Shown piece after piece: positions 23,024 to 31,735 of a stretch of 64,000 bases of DNA (positions within the stretch are counted from its first letter, which is position 1; the number at the start of each line of letters is the position of its first letter). Source of the DNA: Hirsutella rhossiliensis (taxonomy: Eukaryota > Ascomycota > Sordariomycetes > Hypocreales > Ophiocordycipitaceae); the NCBI RefSeq assembly GCF_020360975.1, contig NW_025408675.1:558001-622000 (forward strand), read 5' to 3'. Made by a program: the position numbers and the translations under genes. The notes beneath the pieces are model-generated. The model was not told where the DNA came from, made no database searches, and saw only the letters and a list, made by a program, of their open reading frames with translations.

Positions 23024-25333
23024 AGGGATTTCCGGTGATCTGCCGGATCGGGCGATTCGCCGGATTCACCGCCAGTTCACGTCTCCACTTCAATCCTGAA
23101 TTTCTCCACCACCATGGCCCCGATTGATGAAGCGCTTGAGTTTCTGAAGCTGTGTGACACTGTTAACTATGCCAAGACTGCGCGTCAGTTCAATTGCGAC
23201 GAGACTACCCTGCGACGGCGACACCAAGGCAAACAGAGGTCAAGACGGGATGCCGACAGTTTGTATAAGTCACGTCTCTCAAAACAGCAAGAAAGGGATC
23301 TTGTTGCGTATATTCGCAAGCTTTCATCACGTGGGATTCCGCCTACGCTGCCGATGATCAAAAGTTTTGCCCAGGATATCGCCAAAATTGAGGTCGGAAA
23401 GGACTGGCCGTATAGCTTCGTCCGACGTAACAGCGATGAGCTCGGTTGCACTTGGTTCGACGGTTTTGATATCGCAAGAAAGAGAGCAGACAATGCTTCT
23501 AGATACAGAGCCTACTATGAGCTTGTAAGTAGGTGCCCAAGTCCATCCCTTCATTGCTGATCGTACAAGATTGGCGAGAAAATCGAGAAATACGACATCC
23601 TGCCTTGCAACACGTATAATGTGGACGAAAAGGGCTTTCTCTCGGCGTCATCAATCGTACCAAGAGAGTATTCTCTGTTCGTGCCAAGAAGCAAGGAAAA
23701 TTGATCGGTGCTGCGCAGGATGGCAACAGATCATGGATCACGTTCCTGGCATGTGTCTGTCAAGACCTGACCGCGCTACCCCCGTTTCTCATCTACCAAG
23801 GCAAGCCAGGGCAAGTTCAGGACTCCTGGCTCACGGAGTTTGATCCGGAGCACCAAGCGGCGTTTTTCACAACCTCAGAAACGGGTTGGACGAACCATGA
23901 ACTTGGAAAGGAATGGCTCATTGGTGTTTTCGACCGGTTCACGAAAGAAAAGGCGCGAAACGGCCGGGATTACCGCCTCCTGATTACCGACGGACACTCT
24001 AGTCATGTCAATATGGACTTCCTGGAGTGGTGTGACCAGCATCGGATAATCGTTGCCGTGTTTCCGCCGCATTCCACGCACAGGCTGCAGCCCCTTGATG
24101 TGTCCCTTTTTGGCCCTCTTTCGACCGCATACACCAACCAGCTCATCCAGTGGACTGCAAAGACACAGGGACTCATCGGGCTATCGAAACGCGAGTTCTG
24201 GTCGTTATTTTGGAACGCATTCGGGTCATCTTTCTCGGCGGAGAACATCGCAAGTGGTTGGAAACGGACCGGACTCCTCCCATTTGACCCTGAAGTCGTT
24301 TTGTCGCAGATCGCGGAGAAAACAGAAGATGAGTCTGAGTCTGGCGACAGCTCCGTTGACTCGCTCGCCCTGCAGCAGCCCACTGCTCGGGATTTGCGCC
24401 GACTTGTCGACAAGGTAGTCGATGGATCCTCAAAAACGCTAGCCGAGACAGTCGGAAGCTCAAAGTACTCTCGAAAGTCTCCAATCTCAGAACGAATTGC
24501 TTCGATATGAGAATCAGGGACTTCGGGAGACTATCTTTCACGAAAAGCAGCGCAGAATGCGCGGTAAAGCTCTGAAGGATTACCTTTTCGATCGTGTAGA
24601 TCCTAACTCGGCGCAGGTATTTAGCCCTGCAAAAGTGGCCCAAGCGCGCTTGAAGAAAGCAGCCATGGAGACTCAGAAGCAAGAAGAGGCCTTGGAGAAA
24701 GAACGACAAAGGTTTGAGCGACAGCAAAGGCGGCAAACCTCAAAGTTCTCGCTCTGGAGAAGAGAAGGCAGCGGGAGGCAAAACTGAGCAAAGACGTCAG
24801 GCAAAGGAAGCCAGACAACAAGAGCGGGAGAAAAACAGGCAGATACGGAAAGAGCTCAAGCGAAAGAACCAGAAAAAATGTCGGAAATGGGATCCGGACC
24901 TCTGTTGCTCCACAGACTCGCGAGAAGAGTCCGGGCGTTCGAGACGAGATTGTCGTCGCCATTTCGGCTCCACCAGAACCGACGACAGCTCCGGAACACT
25001 CAAAATCGCCAAACATTAAGTTGCGTAAAGATCCAAAGCCGGCATTGACCACTTCCTCACGTCCCAAAAGCCATCATTGGCTGTCGAGCGCGACCAGGAG
25101 ATGGTAGTCGCAATGCGGGGACTTGCGCGATCGGGACGCCACAGGAAGCGGCCACGGTGGCTTGATGACTGCGAAGTAGATTGAATGGAATTGCTAGGCA
25201 TCTTTCTTGCTTCTGCTTTAATGTGAGATTGTTTCATATTATTTTCGTGGAGTTTCACTCAAATCTTCACCGGAATGCAAGGGAACCAAAATCCGGCGAA
25301 TCATCCGATCCGGCAGATCACCGGGAAATCCCT
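23024..25333 (+). mobile_element. pogo-type (Tc1/mariner) transposon nested in the hAT element
   Basis: The element has about 42-44-bp imperfect terminal inverted repeats. The left end starts AGGGATTTCCGGTGATC and the right end is the inverse of AGGGATTTCCCGGTGATC. It is bounded by TA on both sides (23022-23023 and 25334-25335), the canonical Tc1/mariner target duplication. It sits in the hAT leader, about 160 bp upstream of the hAT transposase start, so the insertion did not cut the hAT reading frame. It carries one transposase on the plus strand. Confidence 0.9.
23114..25019 (+). pseudogene. pogo-type DDE transposase, frameshifted
   Basis: Starts at 23114 in good context (CACCATGG). An N-terminal helix-turn-helix of CENP-B/pogo type contains VNYAKTARQFNCDETTLRRR. 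A 45-nt intron (23525-23569, GTAAGT...CAAG) joins YRAYYEL to IGEKIEKYDILP. The catalytic core has the first Asp in YNVDEKG, the second in LLITDGHSSH and the third in PPHSTHRLQPLDVSLFG. A one-base loss near 23642, just after the first Asp, throws the frame. Further breaks occur near 24455 and 24735 in the charged C-terminal tail (KAAMETQKQEEALEKERQR). The three acidic residues are all kept. As read it is non-functional. Confidence 0.85.
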
Positions 25334-25437
25334 TAATAAGCGACCGCTCTGGGCCAGGGCTGGCTCCCAAAAATTATTGGCCCAGGTCGCCATTGTGGGG
25401 CGTATCAAATAATCAGATATCCAAATAAATTTGGATG

Positions 25438-25550
25438 TTGCGATTTGATTTGATTTGATTCAGCGCAGGGGCAATTTGATTTGATTTGATTTGGATAAAT
25501 TTGATTTGATTTGATTTGATTTGATTATGATTTATCTATTTGCAAGTCTG
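25438..25550. repeat. hAT right subterminal and terminal repeats
   Basis: Repeated ATTTGATTTG units in two clusters, then the 23-bp inverted terminal repeat. Confidence 0.85.
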
Positions 25551-25558
25551 CTCAAGAC
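25551..25558. other. hAT target-site duplication, right copy
   Basis: CTCAAGAC, identical to 20490-20497. Confidence 0.95.
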
Positions 25559-26678
25559 GCGAGTACCGTCCACTGACAACGTAGTTCACCGACATGGCTT
25601 GGACTGCCGCTGCTCGGTGCAGCAGCTGCGTCGGCTTGTGATTCGGCTCAGTACACCCAGAAGAATGGCCTGTAAAACCTTGATATTGAAGGTCGGTAAA
25701 CCCCATGTTTCTTCTGTCAAGCATTTAATATACGCACTATAAATGTACCAGCCCTTATGCCCTCTTTCCACTTGTCACAATGGTCGTTATATAACAAGTC
25801 TAATATGGCAATATATAAGGATCAGATAGATAAGCCTAATAAGGCTCCTAAAGATATATAATCCATGTACTATGTACTATATATATATATGTATGTATGT
25901 ATGTATGTTTAAAACTGATCGAGATGTGGGCTTCTGGGGGAAAGTTAGGTAATTTTCCATGGCCCCTGATCTCTCGAGTCCCTACATGTTTACCAATACC
26001 GTGACTTCTACAGTTCAGATCTAATAAACCTCTACAATTTGGATCTCAGCCGAGGGCCACAGGGACGCCACCAGAGGCGCTAAATGCGACAGTCAACATA
26101 TAAGATACGCAGAAAGTCACATGACGTTCCAGATATATATTTCCGGCTAGGTATTTAATAACGAGATCTTAATGGTCTAAGCATATGATATATATATATA
26201 TAAGGTTATATTAGTCGACCCCCTTTCTTTTAGAGAGGTTATCGCAGTCTATACGACCTCTATCAACCAAGGTCTATATAACTAGCAATACTTATAAGAA
26301 GCACTAATATTATTGCCGCTTGATATTTTTTTAAAGATATTCAGATATCCTTAGAGAGTGCTTTGCGTATTCTTATAAGCATTCGTTCAGCGTATGTCGT
26401 GTTTGTTTCATCCCGCGTGGGGGCCAATGATTCAAACGTTGATCTCCGAAGAACCCCTCGAGAAGGTTGTAGTCGTCCCCTAGTCCTTATACAGCTCCTG
26501 CCACGCATCGCAATCCCCACTTCGGTCCGGGATGATCGCCACTCAGACCCTTGGATGCGTGACAGTCAATGTCCTTGGGCGTATAACACCTTGCCTGGCA
26601 CCTGGACTTTCAGCGCCCCTTCTCCTATGGAACAGGTGAGGGTACTGGTTTGACTTTTAAACCCCCTTGCGTTTGTGT
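25559..26678. other. AT-rich gene-free stretch
   Basis: Base composition shifts sharply to AT, with (TA)n and TATG runs (about 25880-25910 and 26185-26205). I see no coding sequence. Such AT-rich patches next to transposons are common in fungal genomes with repeat-induced mutation, but no parent sequence is available here to test that. Confidence 0.5.
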
Positions 26679-27520
26679 CTATTTGATAAGCTTGTACTTC
26701 TTCTTCAGGAGATCAGTGGCTAGTTCTCCGAGGGCCTGAATGCTGTCGCCATGCATCAGCCCCAATACTGACACTTCGACGCTAAGAGCTTGCTTCCACC
26801 AACTTCTAAGCTCGATGGCAACAACTGAGTCGACTCCCATGACCATTAAAGTCTGCGAAATATCGGGAAGCTTGTCCTTCATCAGGAAATTAGAGAGGCG
26901 TAATGCAATTGCGCGAGCCAGCAGCTCGGACGATGCTCCGTCATTGAGCCTTTCCGAATCAACTCGCAGCGAGCTAATAAATGCCTGGCTAGGATCCAAG
27001 GGATCGTTGTCGCCTCCAGGAGCCGACGGCTTGTCAATGTTGCGGTAGATGGCCATGCGTGGATCCCGCTTCCACAGGGACGAGTTCTCCGGGTCTACCA
27101 TGGGTAAGACGGACCATGGAACGTTCAAAATCTGTCGTGGGTTAAAGAAGTGGCCGGCAGACGTACCGTGGTCGGATTCCGGGGCCACGGCCGGCTGGAC
27201 AATATCAATAAAGTCCTACTGGGTTACCAGTTTGGAATGTGAGTAGTTGTTGCTAAGCGTTTTCGACGTGCGAGCCATAAAGCCCACGTCCTCGATGGGG
27301 CCGATGTCGATGACTGAAGCCACCTGGCCAAGTAACTGGCGGTATTGCACAAAGGCATCGAGGAAAGCACTTGCCGATGAGTAGTTGGCTTGGCCAAAGT
27401 AGCCGAAGAATCCGGCCATGGAGCTAAACAGGACAAAGACATCGAGATCATGCCGTCAATCTTGGGCTTGGTTGCGGCGGCCCATTTCGCAGCGTCCATG
27501 TCCATGACACCGGCCACCCT
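26679..27520 (-). pseudogene. Relic of a highly reducing polyketide synthase (end of KR domain plus ACP)
   Basis: Only the C-terminal end of a type I PKS is present. The KR part includes AGVMDMDAAKWAAATKPKID and GFFGYFGQANYSSASAFLDA. The carrier domain has MGVDSVVAIELRSWWKQAL, where the Ser of GVDS would hold the phosphopantetheine arm, and the protein end is LLKKKYKLIK. The piece is broken: a deletion with frame change lies near 27445, between KPKID and the DVFVLFSS strand, and an in-frame TAG at about 27219 follows LVTQ. Nothing of KS, AT, DH or ER is visible upstream. It is a leftover of a secondary-metabolite gene, not a working enzyme. The TAG fits a CAG-to-TAG change. Confidence 0.85.
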
Positions 27521-29418
27521 AGGACACGTTCCCCACACTCGCCTATATCGACTCGAGCGACGTTCGTTATGCTATCATCATGCTAGGCTGCATCAGGGCT
27601 GACTGTCAAACCCTGTTCATCTCACCGCGCAATAGCACAGAAATCCAGCTATCATTTTTTCAGACGACAGCCTGCTCCCACCTATAGGATGCAGAGCCGT
27701 TCCACCAAGTGGTTCAGCCATGGCTACGTCGGCGCCCTATGCAGATGGCCCTTGCTTGAGAAGGTCAACCAGACAATTCCCACACACGGTCGCATCGAAC
27801 GGCAACTAGTTGCGGTTTCAGACCCCAATATGCCGTTCCTACGTGCCAGCAAGGGTTCTGTCCAGCGGGGCCCGACCACAAAAGCGTACAAGAATTACAT
27901 CGACGCAATGTTTGAAGTTTTGAACAAGTGGAGGGCCCCAGTAGCGTCTCTAAAGCACCTGACATTTTGACGTTGCCAGCGAAACAAGACTTTGCGAATC
28001 CATCTTCCGCTTTTTTGAAACTAGCATCGGGATACAGAATCTAGACTCCAGCACGGATTTTTTTAGTACTCAGTTTTGAAGTGTTGAAAAATGAACGAGC
28101 AAAACTATATAGGCACTCTCTACCTCATGCGCCGCAGTATTCCCAATTCTAGTTGGCCAAGTAGCCTGAGCGGTTGGCGCGCAAGTGGGGTAACAAAACA
28201 CGGCCGTTCCAGCAGTAGACAAATGGTGGGAAGAGCAGCCGCGGTTTTGTTTCCCGACCTGGCGCGTTAGACGCCCCTCACCATTCGTTAGAGGAGATAG
28301 ATAAAGTGGTAGGCAAGTCGTAAAGGTGGTGTCAGAGCAGAGAAAGGACTTATAATACACGTTCATAACACCTCTAATGGGGTGCCCCTATTTTGCCTGG
28401 TGTAGCGGTATTTTACCAGCTTCACAGGTGGTAACTATTTCCGAACCATCAACCCGGCTTCTTAGTGAAGCTATATGACATAGCAGCTGGTATATTGGTG
28501 GTGAACCTTAACATACCCTGTTCCATGCCAGTCAAATTGACTTGTCATAGATAGACAGCCCCTAGGTCGCAAGCCGATTTAAACTACATCGAGAGCATCT
28601 CTTTTAGCGCAACAGAAATTACGTTTACGTCTGCGGTCCTGCGCAGTATTACTGTCCGTACGCGTCGCCCCTTAAGTAATTAAGTTAATAGTCGTAACGT
28701 TATCCCTAGCTGATGGAAGGGATTGGGGAAAGGAGCGGAAGGTTACTTCATGCATTATATTAGCCGGCTAGGGGTGGAGGTGACTATGAAAGAATGCTGT
28801 CCTCCTCCAACATGTGCCGGCAGTAGCATGTCGCGCTTCTGGCACTCCATTCGGACGAACACACACATAAGGAAAATACGATATCGATCTGGTGCAGACT
28901 ATGTAACTACCTAACTATTTGTGAAATGTCGCGAACCTTGCTGGGACTTCTTCGACCCGGCGGGACTGTACTGTTCGCCACGTAATATAGCATGTGTTTG
29001 GGCTCAGTCATTAAAATTCCAGGAATTATGCCAGAGCTTGCATGCTATAGCTAACAAAGCTACTCTCGCGCATTGACTTGACGTATTTAAAGTGCTCTAA
29101 AGTGTTAGATGGTTATATTCTACTGTATCACCATTAGAAAATACAATTTGACTACTGGCTTTATAGTTTTAAACCTAAAATTAGGACTAAATATATTATA
29201 CTGAGCTACTTTGAAACTATTATTCAGTTGAGGTTCATTTAACTCGTACCAGTCAACTCCCTGGGTGGCAGATGATGTTGGGCACGCCGCAGAGACCAGA
29301 ACATGGAAACGTTCAGTAGCTTCGACTCGTTGCTTGGTTGCTAAACTGAAGACTGGACATGGCCTAGTAGCCGGCATCCGGGCGAAGGAGCAGTATCAAC
29401 ATACTTGACACGCTGATT
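27521..29418. other. Gene-poor stretch between the PKS relic and the repeat-domain gene
   Basis: Nearly 1.9 kb of mixed composition with AT-rich parts near 29000-29250. The longest frame (27689-27970, plus strand) has no recognisable domain. I see no tRNA, intact gene or transposon end. Confidence 0.45.
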
Positions 29419-30450
29419 CTAGTCCTTCTGCTGCCAACGCCACTCATTGGCAGCCAACTCGCCGGATGCAATCTCAGTCCGGTGCTCGTTAACCTTGCGC
29501 CTGACCCAGTCATCCCTGGTTGAAAACTTGGTGGCCTCGACCACTCTGGGCGAGCCAGCGCATCGTCCCCTGAATGTGATGCCTGGCAACGACGGGTACG
29601 ACGGTTAGTAATGGCTCACTGCCAGGTGCAGGTAGGGACCAAAGTATTGAAGATAACGTACCATCGTACACCCACCAGTCCGAGTATGAGTCCTTGATTT
29701 CCTTGCCGGTCTGGGTGTAGACCTTGATATTGCGGAACCCTGGCGCCGGGATCGTCTTTGATCCAAAGACCTTCTGCAAGTCGACAACCGTCGTCCCATC
29801 AAATCCACTCGAAGGCTGGGTAGCGAGAGCGATACACTCTGGGCGGTTGTCGAGGCAGAGCTCGACGTCGTCCCACGTTCCCTGGGCGATGCCATTGCCC
29901 AGCTTCAACTCAACCTCGAGCGACTTGAAATGAGAGCAGGCGTCTGGCCGTCCAGGGGGTTGTACCGCCAGTGTCTCCGTCTGCGCGTCCTCCGTCTGCC
30001 AGTGCCAGTCTTCGATCTTGATGTCCCCGTTGTACGACTCCGAGTCTTCAAAACGCTCAAACCACTTGTAGACGTCCTCAAAATTGGTAACTTGGGCCAA
30101 TCTGCCTGAGCCAGCGCAGGTTCCAACCAAAGTGACACCTGCAACGTAGTGAACGCGGACGGTTAGCATGACTGGAGCTTTCACCACCCAATGAACAGGG
30201 TTGTTCAGCGGAGAAAGGGTTGATGGGTATGTATGTTATACGATACCTTTGAGCTTCCACCAGTCTGGCTTGTATCCGTCCGAGCCAATGTCGAGCCAAA
30301 GCTTGAAGGACTTGACGTCCGAGACGCGAACATTGGGTGATTCATAAGCCTTCTCAAGGTCAACGTCTTTCTCGTCCACCTCATCTCCCGAAGGGCTCTT
30401 GGCCAGCAGGGTGTCTCCCTTTCCAAACGTAATGTAGATGTTATCCCAGG
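29419..30450 (-). pseudogene. 3' remnant of a gene made of repeated lectin/PLAT-like domains, cut by a retrotransposon
   Basis: Three in-phase exons remain on the minus strand: up to 30450-30247, 30138-29662, and 29582-29419 with a TAG stop. Two repeat units are visible. Each has a strand pattern with TWDNIYITFGKGD or TWDDVELCLDN, then a DVDLEKAY or VVDLQKVFG segment, then a DWWKLKG or DWWVYDG end. After each unit an intron in the same phase leads into VTLVGTCAGSGR or ITFRGRCAGSPR. The shape resembles small beta-sandwich modules, and similar repeats occur, as far as I recall, in the C-terminal parts of enterotoxin-like secreted proteins of insect-associated Hypocreales; that comparison is uncertain. 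No catalytic domain remains. The coding sequence stops exactly at the LTR, and its 5' part is not found beyond the element. Confidence 0.6.
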
Positions 30451-30686
30451 TGTCACGGGCTGTGCCCGGCTGGTGGACCCGGTTGTACCGGGTCCGGTGG
30501 GTCGTGCTCCGGTGGCAACACCGGCCCCGCTCCGCGGACCCAGAAGCTGCGAGAACATTCCGAGAAGGGCAATATAAGCTCGCACTCGAGGCTACGCCTC
30601 GAGTTCAGCTTCTTTTCCTCCTTAGCTCTAGATAGACAACATCTAGGCACCTGCTTGTTGAATAAACTCCGGGCCAGCCTTTCACA
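30451..30686 (+). repeat. Left LTR of the Ty3/gypsy element
   Basis: 236 bp, TGT...ACA ends. A TATAAG box at 30573-30578, a presumed transcript start at about 30624 (AGCTCTAGATA) and an AATAAA signal at 30661-30666 are visible. Confidence 0.95.
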
Positions 30687-30697
30687 TATCTAGAGCT
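30687..30697 (+). promoter_or_regulatory. Primer binding site of self-priming (Tf1) type
   Basis: TATCTAGAGCT lies directly against the left LTR. It is the exact reverse complement of AGCTCTAGATA at 30624-30634 inside the LTR, about 50 nt after the TATA box, where the transcript should begin. This is the geometry of Tf1-type self-priming rather than tRNA priming. Confidence 0.8.
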
Positions 30698-30741
30698 CCT
30701 TCTAAATACCGCAAGCTCTACAGGACCAACTTTCCTTGCTG

Positions 30742-31735
30742 ATGGAGCAACTCGGGCGAGCGCAGCCGCAGAGCGCCGACTTGCAATCGCCGCCAGTGGC
30801 ACGAGGATTGGGCGAGAGCACGCCTGGCTTGGGCACGCCCTCCCAAAACCTGCGGTACTGGAATGCGGAAACCGTTGCCCAACCCACCCAAGTATGACGG
30901 CTCACGGAAGAGCTACTCCTCCTGGGCCAGGCAGATGCGAGACAAGCTGGACCTTGATGCACACTACTACAGTGGAAATCGCGAACTTTGGTACCTCATC
31001 AACTCATGTTTGGACGAGCGACCACAGCAAGTGGTCGCTACCTTTACGCCGCGGAGGCCCTGGGGTAGCTACGACCCCAAGAGTTCATGCGATACCTCGA
31101 CCGAACCTACCAGGACAGCAACATCCAATCCCGCGCTGCTGCCACGCTGAGAACTATGCGGCAGCGCGAGACCAACCTCTCGCGTCCTTCCTTCCCGATT
31201 CGAACAGGCATTAGCTGAAGCCGGGGAGCAGACTGGCCGGACAGTGCAAAGATCGTATTTCTAGAGAACGCAATAAATGCACGCCTCCAAGAGAGTTTGG
31301 TCACAGCCGTACCGACGACTACCAGGGATGGCTTGCGAGAGTTCAGGAAATTGCGGGCAGATTGGAGAGACTGAAACCCGGTAGGCAGCCGACGTCGACT
31401 GAGCGGACGCCTCAACAGCTACCAAGGCAACGACCCAAGGAGGAACCGGAGGACCCCGACGGAGATGTTAAGATGACGGACATCAACCGTATTGGCCACG
31501 AGTCGAAGGGTCGTCGACATGTCGATAAGAAGCCGAAGGATGAGCGCCGCTGCTATCGCTGTGGTCGGACGGATCATCTTATCGTGGACTGCCCAGCCCA
31601 GGTGGTCTTTCCTGGCGAAGGAAGCAACAGCGACCTAAAGCTGCGCGCATGAAGAAGCCCGATGCCGCAGATGATTCGGAATCAACCGCAGCATCCAGTG
31701 AGGACGAGTCGGCGGGGAAAGACTAGCCCCGGGGC
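30742..31735 (+). pseudogene. Gag region of the Ty3/gypsy element, frameshifted
   Basis: Starts with an ATG at 30742 (MEQLGRAQPQSADLQ). The capsid-like part contains LPNPPKYDGSRKSYSSWARQ and, further on, a segment with AAATLRTMRQRETNLS-type reading in another frame. A CX2CX4HX4C zinc knuckle (CYRCGRTDHLIVDC) lies near 31550-31595. At least four frame changes (near 30870, 31060, 31200 and 31350) separate these blocks. Confidence 0.8.

Larger units (their letters stand above)
20498..25550 (-). mobile_element. hAT-superfamily DNA transposon (carries a nested pogo element)
   Basis: Both ends are visible. The left terminus begins CAGACTTGCAAATAG and the right end is its perfect inverted copy over 23 bp (20498-20520 and 25528-25550). 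The flanks are an exact 8-bp duplication, CTCAAGAC, at 20490-20497 and 25551-25558, the length typical of hAT. Just inside both ends lie arrays of ATTTGATTTG subterminal repeats (about 20517-20610 and 25438-25527). Without the nested pogo the element would be about 2.7 kb. It encodes one transposase on the minus strand. The intact ends and duplication show insertion by transposition with no later loss of the termini. Confidence 0.95.

Noticed and set aside
27689..27970. 94-codon plus-strand frame in the AT-rich island
   Set aside because: No domain, no start context and no neighbours in support; left as unassigned.
28380..28480. Possible tRNA-like fold
   Set aside because: No acceptor-stem pairing or GGTTCGAATCC-type B box could be found.
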